Shown here piece by piece: positions 33,505 to 44,808 of a DNA stretch of 64,000 bases (position 1 is its first letter; every line of letters starts with the position of its first letter). The DNA is taken from NCBI GenBank assembly GCA_011634665.1, contig WAEK01000003.1, positions 204,501 through 268,500 of the forward strand, read 5' to 3'. The notes beneath the pieces are model-generated. The model saw nothing but the letters and a program-made list of their open reading frames with translations. It was not told the origin of the DNA and searched no databases. The stretch comes from Mortierella sp. BCC40632 (Eukaryota; Mortierellomycota; Mortierellomycetes; Mortierellales; Mortierellaceae). Position numbers and translations under genes: made by a program.

Positions 33505-34889
33505 GCTCTCTGTCCTGTCTTATTTTTTGGGGTGGAGCACCACAAACAACGCACCCGCTCTCTCTCCCTCTCCACACAGTTACACCTGTCCTTCAACTCA
33601 CGCGACCCCTGTTCCCCTTGCCGTTCTTTTTTTCCCTTCCTTCATTCTGCTTCCCTCTCGCCTATCATTCTCTCTCTATCCCCACCATAACCTAGACTAG
33701 TGCTTCCGTCTGCCATCTTTCCCGCCCTTTCCCCCCCTCTCAACTGAAGCGACCACAATTTCTTACTCCTTTGAACCCAATGTGTGTTCTCTAATAGATC
33801 CCAATCCTTTCCCTCGACTCGACTCCGTCGCCCTATGCTATCAGCGAACTCTGTCTCTCGCTGACCATCACCCTCTCGCGTCAACTCCTGGCCAGGAATC
33901 GCCAGACTCATCAGGGTGTCTGGCAAAAGGATCACACCAACTGCCATGAGGTTCGTAACCGAGCCTTGGGTATTCTCGGCATCGAGTCGAATGCCGTCGC
34001 CGGTCATCAGACAGGCATCCTTGCTCAGGCGCTTGGTCTCCGAGTCTTTGCCCATACCCCGCGACTGCACATGATGACCCATGGCCGAACAACCAACGTC
34101 AAGGACTTGACGACGGCTGTCCAACAATCCGATATCCTGGTTATCCTCGACGAAGAGGACTTGATTGAGCAACCAGCCTCGGCTCAGATCCGTCGTGCAC
34201 TCCAGGGTCAGATCTTGATCCACACCAGTGTCGGGGACGATGATGGACGTCGAACAAAGAAATTCCTGACCTGGCTCGAAAAGGCCGTGAAGCCTACCAA
34301 AGAAGGAGAGAAGCCTGTTCAGCTTGGAGGAGTGGCGATTGTGGTGCCTTCAATTGATTTTGATGAACAAGAAGAAGATTGGTTTAAAAAGAATGAGGAG
34401 ACCAATGCGGACGAGATCCAGGATGAAGGCTATTCGACCGAAGACTATGCTTCGTTCAAGACGGGTCGCTATGGCAAGAACCGATCTTCGACTGAGATCC
34501 AGAAACGACGAATGGCTTGGAGAGACCAGCTCCAACGACTTGGAGTTGACAACGTTATTCTTATTCCCCAACACTGTAAGTGATCCATCCCCTATCCTTT
34601 CTCATCGTAGCAGAGCAAGAAAAGAAAGAAAAGAAAGAACAGAAGAGAAAGAAAAAAAGATGGCCAGTTGTTGACATCATTGACTAAAAAATATTGCCCG
34701 CTTTTTTTTCCCCTCTTCTTAGCTCTTGGAACGATGGAGTCGTATTTGGCAAATGCAAACAAATTTGCACAGCAGATTGCGAAGATTAGTATGGAATACA
34801 TGGCCTTAGCACGACCACCGATGGTTGAGCCGAATGTTCACCACTACCACTCGGAACATCAAACGCGCATCTCGGGCATGGTGTACTAA
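33132..34889 (+). CDS. D-3-phosphoglycerate dehydrogenase-like protein, probably catalytically dead
   Basis: Exons: 33132-33419, 33798-34575, 34723-34889; 410 residues. The overall order follows the D-2-hydroxyacid dehydrogenase family, closest to SerA: LHAIACFEHGVESAISI, YAISELCLSLTITLSRQLL, THQGVWQKDHTNCHEVRNRA, LGILAQALGLRVFAHTPRL, and a last helix FAQQIAKISMEYMAL. Key sites differ. The dinucleotide loop GxGxxG is replaced by GIESNAVAGHQTG; the strand that holds the catalytic Arg (usually ASRG) reads HTSVGDDD; the usual PHIGGS with catalytic His reads PQHSLGT. A charged insert (about residues 285-335) interrupts the domain. The protein stops where the ACT regulatory domain would begin. A regulatory or binding role is inferred. 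Intron 1 contains a (TC)n microsatellite. Confidence 0.8.
33447..33502 (+). repeat. (TC)n microsatellite in intron 1
   Basis: This is a near-perfect TC run in the first intron of the PGDH-like gene. Confidence 0.85.
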
Positions 34890-35127
34890 GCGAGGAAGAG
34901 GGGCATATTATCTTTTTCATGGTTGATCAGATCAAGCTGTGACCAACTATCCTCGCTCTATAATGAGATAGCCTACGTAGATGCGTGGAGGGCCATTCCC
35001 ATGATCAATACAGAAATCAAGATACAGTCTAAAAAAGCTTCCTTTTTTTTATGTCTTTTGGTACATAGTCATTAGCGAGTAATAATTGATGTGGGATGAT
35101 CAGAATGAAAGGGGGGGGGAGGGGAAT

Positions 35128-37309
35128 CTAAATATTGGCAAGACGATTCTGAGGATTTGAAGAAGGAGGTGAATCTCCAGGGACAGGGGTAATAGTAATT
35201 GGAGGGATCGAAGCACGAAGACGATGCTTGGCCAACTCCTCGTCTCTGAAGCGGATTGCTTCATCCTTGCCCTTGTTCATATCGACACTGATAAGCAACA
35301 ACCCTCCTACGATAAAAAGTCCCAAAGGGAACCAGAAACCAGTCCTGAATTCCCCTGTCACGGATTGGATGGCTCCTGTCACAAATGGTCCGATCCTAAT
35401 TGACCAACAATTGGTGGATGATACAAAAAAAAAAGACAAACATTAGCAATTAAGCTTTACAACATGCTCCAAACTATACAGGCGAGGCAAAGTATATTAC
35501 CATGAAGATCCCTTGTCAGCCAGCTGGAAGAGACTGAACCATTCATTCTCATCACCCTCAGGACAGAGCTCGGAGAGCATCACTCTTGCGACTCCATAAA
35601 ATGTACTGATGATAAAACCCAGGTAGACAATAGAAACCCATGCCTCCCACTCATGTCTTAATCCAAAGCCGGTCGTAAAGTAAGTTGGGATCACAAAGTA
35701 GGCGGTCAAGGCCGTATACAGTCCGAGGGTAAACAAAAACATGAACTTGGTCGACAAGGCCCATATTTTCCGGACCCAGAGAAAGAAATAGGCACCAATG
35801 AGTGCAGTCAGCGAGATTACCAAGGTTATGATCAATGACTTTGTATGCGTGAAATGCAGATCCTGATAGGTGATCACGTAGAGAAGTGCGATGACAGTGT
35901 TGACTCCATCCGAGAGGATGAACCAAGCAAGAATGAACTTGGACACTTGGCTCAGTCTCCTAATCGACTTGAGTGTTTTCCAGTCTATTGAATAACAAAC
36001 ACGTTCTTGTTAGTCTCTCATCGGACAAAGATCTCTTATCGAACTAGTCTGTTCGTTAGACATGAGGTAAAAGATCACTCCAGAGAAGAAATGCTTACTC
36101 TTGGCCCAGGAATAAGCAATCCAGTTTGTTCCCTTGGGCAGTGGGGGACCAGGACGAGCATCTAACCAAGGCATGAGTACCGCTGTCCACACAAACCACC
36201 AGACACCCGTAAATGCAATTCCAACTTGAAGTCGGAGGGGTGAACCTGCAAGCCCAATAGAAATTCCGATACAGATTCCCTGGATAAGAAGCGCTCCTGC
36301 GTTGGCTGCTCCGTAACACCAGGCAGAGAGATCATTTGTTACTTGCTCCTCGACTTTTCGCAGGTGTTGCAACGTCACTGGTCCACTATTCCCGGGGCCT
36401 CCTAGACCAATGGTGTCTGTTTCAGTCGCCGTCAAATGCTCTTGATCAGTGTCCTCGGTTTTTTTCCTTGGTTCTTCTAATTCCTCCAGTCCATGGGTTG
36501 TTCCTGTAGTTGAGACCGAAAACTGTCGAGGTCGCTCGTCCATGGATGTGATACGGGTTTGGATCTCGAGTTGTTCCGTGACCTTGAGCACATCTGGATG
36601 AACACGGGCATAGATTGGTAGATATGCGAAAGAGAATACGGTTGACACGTTGTAGCAAGCCCAACCCAAGGGCGACAGAACAGCGAGGAGCCAGAACATG
36701 CTGGGTGACTGGACTATGAAATAGGCGACCGAGATCACACAGCCCAAAAACGCAAAAATCAGCAGGAACTTTTTTCTATACGCTAATTTCAGTGGGCGTC
36801 AAAGAAAAAGACGGGATGGTGAGTAAGAGAAGTCCAATCCGTTTGTCTCGCTCCCTCTGTCTGTCTGTCTGTCTCTTGCCCCCCTCTTTCTATTCATCCC
36901 TTTTCCCCCATGAGTCTCCCTTTTTTTTTTCTATTTCTTACCTCCGTGGTCGGCAATGGCGGCGATAGAGAGTGAGGTGACAAAGGCCACCACTGCGGAG
37001 AGAGAAGAGATATAGAGTGAAATCGTGCCCGGATCGAGGTAGTGCTCGCCAAAAATACGCATGACGCATTTGTGATCTGGGTTGGAGGTGTCGCAAGGGA
37101 TAGAGTGGTCCGAGGCTTCGACACCTCCTTGCGCTGCCATATCCTGAATCAATAGTGGGACCATCATGACGGCGCTGACCCAGCCATATGCACAATAACT
37201 ATGACATGACAGTAAAAATGGTGGTGGTGGGCAGGGAGTATGCGATGTGTGTGTGAGTCAATTGAAGCATCTGACTATTTGCTCTTGATTAAGATAAAAA
37301 AAAAAAAAA

Positions 37310-37351
<42 letters not shown>

Positions 37352-38195
37352 TAGACCAAGATGAAGACTTACGTTGCATTTTGGAAATACTGTTGCATTC
37401 CACCCCCAGTTAGATGTCAAAAAAGAAAGAAAAAAGGGTACCACCCAAGTCATGCGAAAAGAGATACAATTCGTCAGAAGGTATTTTTTTTCCTCTCAAC
37501 CGTGCAGGACGCGTCCAACATCCAAACGTCCAAGACGAATCACAGGTCAAGGAATCGGTCTGGCAATCCCGCGCTCGTCCCCCCTCCCCCACACCTCCCA
37601 AAATACAACATTTTCTCCTAATGGCTCAGATGTTCCTTACCCAAGCCCAGACCTCTGTCTGTTTTAACGGCACTGGCTTGGCTTCAATTGGCTCCATTCC
37701 CATGGTCGCCTCGCCCATCGCCCTTTCTTCATCGTCATCCTGTTGGCCAGGTAGATGGAGAGGAGGGGAGTGACTGCCGCGCTCGTTATTGGTGTCGACC
37801 TCATAGCCCTCCTTGGACCGTGGTCGGTAGCGGTCTTCGGGTTCCTGTTGTTGGACTGGGAATTGACCTGTTCGGAAAGGGGAGGGCCGTGGGGACATGG
37901 GTGTTGCAGGGGTAATAGTGACAGTTGGGATCGGTGCATTCATCCTCCCTTCAACGGGCATCTCACCTGGCCCTGAAGGCTCTAGAGAGCTAGAAGAGGA
38001 GGAGGTTGTGATGGTAATTCCTGGACGGGATTCGGTAGCAGACACAGTTGAATCCATGTTGTCTTGTGATTCTGCTGAGGAGGTAGTGGTCTCGACGGAG
38101 GGTTCAGACGTCGATTGGATGGTGCCTTCGTCCGTTGAGGAAAAGGTTAAAGTGGAAGAAGATGAAAATGGCCCCGGTCCTGATGATGATTCCAT
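35128..38195 (-). CDS. ATG22: ATG22-like vacuolar amino-acid effluxer (MFS)
   Basis: Exons: 38195-37641, 37389-37373 (17 bases), 37198-36942, 36782-36099, 35984-35501, 35395-35128; 754 residues. Atg22 exports amino acids from the vacuole after autophagic breakdown. The first 185 residues are disordered (Ser/Thr/Glu/Pro). The transporter core then starts with AWYFQNATYCAYGWVSAVMM, whose middle is encoded by the 17-base exon. Further helices include ISLYISSLSAVVAFVTSLSI, the MFS turn ADHGAYRKKFLLIFAFLGC, LSPLGWACYNVSTVFSFAYL, ISIGLAGSPLRLQVGIAFTG, KFILAWFILSDGVNTVIALL and GVARVMLSELCPEGDENEWF, an Atg22 hallmark ahead of the last two helices. The long loop with Glu/Thr between helices 4 and 5 (about 36385-36560) is typical. 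All phases agree. Confidence 0.9.
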
Positions 38196-39755
38196 ATGTG
38201 TTTGAGTAGGTGGGCGGACAAAGGATTATAAAGTGGCGAGTGTCTTGCTTTCGAAGAACGATGGTCTGGAGGGGAGGAGGGATTGGGGGGTTGGATGTTG
38301 TGTGGTCTAGACTCGTGCTCCCTTATTAACTATAAATGATATTGATGTGTGTATGCGTGTGGGTGTGGGATGTGTTTGTCGAGTAGATTCAGCTCAAACA
38401 GGACAAAGGATTGAATGGCGGTGGGAAGAGAAGTGAAGGAGCGATGAACGAGGATTCTATCCTGTTGAGCCCCGGGATTATGTGCGGTGTACTAGTCTTT
38501 TTTTTCTCCTGCAATCCTGAGTGTTTGAGAGAATTAGAACGACCCGTGAACAGGGCGATCAAAGAGGTATTAAGGGAAAAAAAAACTGCGCGTGGAAGAG
38601 GAAATAATTGAAGACGGTTCGAGCGAGAGATGGTTTGCCGACTGAAGAATAAGAGATTCGAGATACGAGATAGTTGATGAGGCAAGTGGAGGGCCGTAAT
38701 GGATGGAGTTGGAAGAGCGTTAAAAAAGAGTTAAAATGAAAAGAAAGTATAGGTAGTAAAGGTGGGAAAAGAGAGATGGAGATGAATGGTGAAGGAATGA
38801 GCGACAAAAGGACGACAAAAGGACCGAAGCGAACAGCGGAAGGAAAGAAGGGGAGAAGCGAGAAAAAGTCAGAAGGTGGGGCTCGGTATATATTTCTTGG
38901 AAGGGGCGTGATGCACAAAGGAGATGGCGAGAAAGAGAAAAAGAAAGCCGTAGGTTAGGACAGAGAGGAGGAAGGAGATGCACAGGACAGAGCGTCGGCA
39001 GAACCAGCTGCTGACGCACCACTTTACTGCTGGAACAGGATAAGATGTTCCCATTTCACTTCCCATACACTCTTTCACACTTAATCACGCCTGTCACTCT
39101 CTTTCCTCTTGTATTGATCCGTCAACGACTGTCCCCTATATCTGGCCAAGAGGGATTCGATGACTGTATAAAAAAAAAAAAAGGTTTGTCGAGCAGTGGA
39201 TGATCATATGCAAAAGCGCTTGCCTTGCGCTCCCTCGAATGCTTAGCATCTGTGCAACCTCGCCCTATGTAAGATAGTTAGTTGCCGACCAAGGAGAGGT
39301 CAGACTAGATGGACGATGAAGGAGGTCTGTCAAAAAAAAAAAAAAAAAAAAAAAAAGACTTAGACCTGCTCAAAAGCAAGGGGAAGAAACTCCGTCCTGC
39401 TGCAAGGGAGGAACAGGGCGCACACTCGCCTCCCCGCCCTTCTCTCCCTCTCTCGAAAGCTGGGGAGGTTCTAGGCCCCCTTAGCATTCTCCTGATAGCC
39501 CACTATTACGGGTGAATATACTCAACAAAAATATGAGACTTTTGGTTCCTTTCGTTACCGGTCGTGGCGATGACACTAAACTACCTTTTAGCCCCTAAGA
39601 AAAGGACAAAAGCTACGAGACTCGATATTGTGAAAAGAGGGAACCTTCAAGATATAAAAAGGATGCATTCTGCACCTTGGTTTCAATGCTCAAGCGAGCG
39701 TACATTGAGATGGGGGGACTCCCCTGTTTATTGCCTGAATAATCGCGCTGTGCTT
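38196..39755. promoter_or_regulatory. Intergenic, ATG22 upstream region with A26 tract
   Basis: An A26 run lies at 39331-39356, and purine-rich (GA) sequence at 38700-38950. No gene is supported; plus- and minus-strand ORFs here are low-complexity. It contains the ATG22 promoter and the 3' end of the HMG-box gene. Confidence 0.45.
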
Positions 39756-42700
39756 TCATAGCCACTGACACTGCTTCTGTGGGTGATCGTCCTGTGTCTG
39801 TAAAAGGAACTGGTGTTGATGTGAAAATCCAAAGCTTTTTTGAACAAGCAGATCCAGGATTTGAACTTTCTTAAGCTCCTCTTCACTACACTCAGTAATA
39901 TTATTCGGTTCAACACTGCTACAACTTTGTCCCAATTCCTTTTCATCGCTGGAAGCACAGGATCGATTCCATTGATGACGAAGGAAACTGTCCTTGAATG
40001 GAGATAAGCACTCAAATTGGCCAAGGGTCGACAAATCAGCGGTCATCTCGATCGGGGTAGTAGAGAGGATCGAACCCTCGACAGTAGAGGTCGCCGTATG
40101 AGTATACACATCAGATATGACAGAGTCAAGTAATCCAGACTGCGAAAAGTTTTGACCAGAAATAAACGTCTCCTTTGGTTCCGTAAAAAGAAGATCACTG
40201 GTGATTTCTTCTGTGCAGAAGTTTGGAGCCAGGGCTGTCGTATTCACTTGGGTCGTTTCAGTCATTAAATTATTCTTTTGGCTGTCAACCACGAGATGAT
40301 CGTGATGACCACTACTACAGTCGCTGACGCAACTTGAGCGAAATGGAATGTATCGAAGATCGGGGTCGCAGGCCCCACATCTACTGCGAATGATGATACC
40401 ATTACTATCCCATAAATGATCCTCATTACTCACTACTGATACGGTAGGATTTCTGACTTGCGCCGTTGAGTATGACAGGAACGAGGATACTTCCGAGGGA
40501 TGTGCCATTGATTGCAAACAGAGTTGCTGTTGCTCCTCTTGCTGTTTCAGTTTTCGTGCCGAGGAGAAAGCTGATTCGCCATTCTCATGAAGCGAGTGTG
40601 CTATTTGAAAAGCTGTCGCGTGCTCACGATGGAGGTTGCTCTCCGATAATGGTAATATGTTGTCCATGAGCATCAACTCTTGAAGGTAGGCAGATGAAGT
40701 AATGGGATTGTCTGAATGCATCGTGAAAAGGGTTTCTTCGGCGGCTGTCTTTTCATCTAAACCTGCTTGATTTAATGGTGGCTCGAACCCTGGAATGATG
40801 ACTGGAGTATAGGGTTGGCTTGGGAGTGTGGGCGCTTTCAATGGGATTTCGAGCGGTGTAGAGGTGATCGGTGTCGTGAGCGAACTTAGCCCCAGGCTCT
40901 GGTCGTCACTTCTTGACCTGGTGCCAGAGACTATTGGAAATAGTGGGGTCGTGGCGGAATTAACTGCTGTATTGCTGCATATCATGTCGAGTGGTGACTC
41001 GATAGACTGCCCATGGTCGAGTACTTTCTCTGTGTTCTCGATGGCATTCGATAAAAGGCAAAAACTCGGTGTTGGAAAAAGTGAAGGGTCGGCAGGTGGA
41101 ATAAAATAACCAAGGGCGTCCGTGGCCAAGACTGCATCGGTTTGAGTGCAATCTGGACGCCACTGGTCTTGAGGATGTGGGGACAGGGTGTAGGGTACCA
41201 TATTAGCACTAGAGTCAGTCCACGATAAAGGTCCATTATTTAAGGCTGCTATAGTATCCTTTGATGCCAAAATACTCGAGCTGCCTAGTTCGGGTTCGAT
41301 AGACTGTTGGGCAAGGTCGGCAAAACCAGCCGCTGGAATGTTACTCAGTACTGGATCAAAAATAGAGTCTGCCATTGGAACAGCAGTGAGTGATAACTGA
41401 GAAGTTGGCCATAGTGAAAGTGGATTCAGCTCTGATGAAGGAGTAGGTAATAGATTCGGTTTCTCAGAGAGAGTGGTGGCGGATGGAACACCACTCGTCA
41501 AAGTTAGTGTTGGGGCTGGATCGGTGTAGGACTGTCGCACTAGGGCTGCCGGTGGGTCATCCATATGTGGCATTGTCGATTCGTCGAGAGAGTCATTTTT
41601 GCTTTGCTCATTTTCGCGAGGACTTGGATACGATATGGCTGATGATTCATGGGACTGGTCTTTCGAGAATGTGTCATTAGAATGTTTTGTATCTTTCGGC
41701 ATCTGGGTGACCATGGCTAACATTCGCAGTTCTTGGTAAATTGCTGAAGAGAGAGCGTTCATTGGTCCATTGCCTCCAGATCCCTTGCCTTTGCCTTTCT
41801 TTGCTCCCGAAGAGTAATCTGAGTCGCCAACAAAGTCGTGAAGAGCTGTTTCGGTGACCACATAGTTCAATTTGGATATCTTTTTAGTGAGAGTTTTGGT
41901 GGTTACAGCTGGTTTGCTCGTTCTCCTCTCTCTAGAGGAATTCCGCTGCAAACTATCGGTCTCAGCATCGTTTCGAGTGGATTTCTTGGCCGATTTTGTA
42001 GACGTAGTGCTTTGATGGGCGATATCACCTTCCTCAGTTTTGTCACTTGTACTTAAGAGATCCTTTTCAGCGGGAGGAGGTCTGCTAAGCGCATAAAGTG
42101 AGTCCCGAATCGCCTTTTCCTCTTTGGATATTTCTTGATAATACTTTTTGATGTCGTCGGAGGCTTCGTTCCAGCACTGACCTGCAATCTTTGAAATTTC
42201 CTTGTTGTTCAGGTTACCATGTCTCATGGTGAGGCATTCTCCCACCTTCTTTCTATAATACAGAAAGCAATTTGGGGCCTTCTTGATCTTGCCCATGTCG
42301 CGTATCACCTTGCGGGCACTTTGTTGGATTGCCGACTTTGTTCGCACATATGGCTCCTCAGAAGAAGTTGGTTTAGGTCGATATGTAACTGGTGCTGTAT
42401 TGTTGATGAACTGTAATGGCTTTTGGGTTGATGGTAACTTTGTTGAAGCCTTTAACCGGGCCGATTGAGAACGTCTTGAACCAGATGACAAGGTTTTTGA
42501 ATTATTAGAGACGCCAATTGGAAGTGGTAATTGACGCTCGGGATGCTGTTTCAACTCTTCTCCATCGACTAAACCAGAAGAACATGTGTGGTTGTCGGAT
42601 CCATGTAGAAGACTCATGGGGATATTGATGGCCAGTTTTGCTGTCCCTGCTTCATTTCCTGAAACGACCTTAGTCATCTCGCAGCCTGAGGGTTCTGGTG

Positions 42701-43301
42701 GGATTTGAGGAGTTGTGCAGAGAGCATCACTCATCCCGGGTGGTGGCCACGATGTTGGCAGGGCTTGGGTAGTTGAAATGATATTCTTTTCTGGATGACT
42801 GACAGTAGGATGGTCAGCAAAAATGCTAGCTCCTGTCTTCAAAAATGTAGTTGCGCTTGCAGCTACAGCTAGACCCTTATGAATGGCAGTGATGATAGTC
42901 GGACAGGGAGACCGTCTCTTAGCAGAGCGCCCTCTTCCAGTCTCTGCGTCGCTGGATATGGATGCTGTCATTGCCGTCATTGCTGTAGCATTTCTTTTCG
43001 ATGGTCGGCGCACATTGCCAGTAAACATAAGTGATGGAGGAATATGGTCTGCTGCTGATGTAGAAAAGGAATGTTGACCCATGCGTGTCGATGTGGGAGA
43101 GAGAGAAAGGGAGAAGGAAATACAGCATTTAGTTTTCTGAGACAACTGTTGCTGGAGAAAGGAAGCGGGATATTACGAGAAAGTATAGTTGGATACACTA
43201 CCCAAATTGGGCGGAAATTCAGCCGGTGTTTCAGGCACGCGTGTCCTACTCGCAGATGCAGCAGACGCGAAGAAATGTAAAGGGTTCAAAGGGGTTGACA
43301 T
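39756..43301 (-). CDS. Large HMG-box DNA-binding protein
   Basis: One long exon (43145-39756) is probably joined to a 5' exon starting at the ATG at 43301 (MSTPLNPLHFFASAASASRT). The junction is uncertain; a start at the later ATG near 43081 (MGQHSFSTSA) is the alternative. The product has about 1100-1160 residues. A single HMG box lies about 290 residues in (near 42290-42080): KKAPNCFLYYRKKVGE, NNKEISKIAGQCWNEASDDI and KKYYQEISKEEKAIRDSLY, matching the MATA/SOX-type box with its conserved W and KxxY positions. Basic, Ser-rich sequence precedes the box; a very long Ser/Thr/Pro/Leu-rich, probably disordered region follows. A role as a sequence-specific transcription factor is inferred. It lacks the TptA/RnhA-type neighbours of Mucoromycota sex loci. 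Confidence 0.82.
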
Positions 43302-44808
43302 TGTAGAGGAAGAAGAGGAGGAGGAGGAAGAGAGAGAGGAAGTGGGATGGTAGGCTTTGACCAAGGATTATGGAATGAGAGGGTTTGCGACACAAGGGTT
43401 CGAGGAACAAAGGGCAGAATTGGGGTAATGAGATAGATAAGGGGAGTCGATGTCAAAAGATGTCGCATGCGATTAGTGCATGAATGAGAAAGGAAAAAGT
43501 GATGCATCTGAATGGAATGGAATGGAATGGAATGGAATGGTAGTCGAGGTGCATTCGTTCAAGAGGAATCAGATTCGCCACAGCTTTTAGAGACGACAAC
43601 ACGGCGGCGAAGTTCAGCTCCGTGCATTTTTTAAGCAGCTTGACTGTCCGTCGCACAGAACAACAATAGGCTAACTCTCTTTCTCCTCTCCACATACAGC
43701 TTTGGATCATCGGACAAAGCGTCGTATCACTCCCGGGCAAAAAACTCCAAGAGGCGGTGAATGCAATTGACAGGAGAGAAGGAGTAGAGTCGAGGCAAGC
43801 CTCGAGGTGCTCAAATACCCAATGTTTTGTTACACGGCGTGCATCTGGTGCAATTGTTTCCCTGTCTAGGCATCTGGCAGATCCTCAGCCTGACTTGAAA
43901 TCATGGGCCCAAGACTCATGTTGTCTCTGTTGTGTGCACACTGTCGGTGCGGTTACTCATAATTCCCTCCCTGGGAGGGGAGGGGGGATGCTCAGAGAAC
44001 AGTTGGCATAGTATTAGGAAGGGAGCAAAGAGTCAAAGATGCCAGGCTAGCCTCACAGATTCCGTCAAATGTCACTAGAATAGGGGGGGAAAGAGTGTAG
44101 AGAGAGAGCTGACGAAACAAGGGGGTGGGCGGAGGCGTTGAGGCGCCTTGGCCACTTAAGTTGTGATTCTAAGAAGCCTCTGAATTGGAGGGAATGGAAG
44201 GAAGAAGAGAGAGGCGTGGTGGCGGGTATACAAATAGTTTTTGATTGACCAAAAGGATAAACCAAAGCAGCGTGCTCTTTTGCACCCGTCGAACGGTCAC
44301 GAACCGAGGTGCAGATCGAACCGAAGGAAAGTGCTGTGTACTACAAACGTTGCTGAAAGCACTTTCCATTCTGGGCACTTAAACAATTGCACCCAAGCGA
44401 CCAATCCAAGGACGGCTCTCTTGCGTGAAGCTTTGCTTGCTTTTTTTTGCGCGCAGAACGCAGCCTGTTGTGTTTTTGGCGCCGAGGCCGAGGTCTGAAC
44501 TTTGCATGACCCCCCCTCGTGATTCAATATATTGTAAGAGATCTGCACTTTTTCCATGACCTGTCCTTACTGGAGATCAAAAAAAGAGGAAATGGGGGCC
44601 AAGAGCTCTTTTACCGCCATGGCAAGAGAAAAGAACAATTCAGATCCTCCTATACCAAAGCAGAGCGCATAAACAGAAAGAGCACTCCATGACCTTCTCA
44701 CAACCAAGAAAAAACAGCATCGATCGAGCAAACATTTGGTCACCAGTTCTTTAAGATATCCTCAGTCCTTCTCGAAGAAACCATATCGGCGTTCAGCTCC
44801 GCTGTTTT
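43302..44808. promoter_or_regulatory. Intergenic, HMG-gene upstream region with (AATGG)6
   Basis: A perfect six-copy AATGG array lies at 43511-43540, about 210 bases upstream of the HMG gene's first ATG. The leader itself is TCC-rich. No other gene is supported out to the NSUN5 stop. Confidence 0.45.
43511..43540 (+). repeat. (AATGG)6 pentanucleotide array
   Basis: Six perfect AATGG copies. Confidence 0.95.

Noticed and set aside
39756..43301. Sex locus (sexM/sexP)
   Set aside because: The HMG gene is far longer than sexM/sexP proteins, and the triose-phosphate transporter and RNA helicase neighbours are absent.
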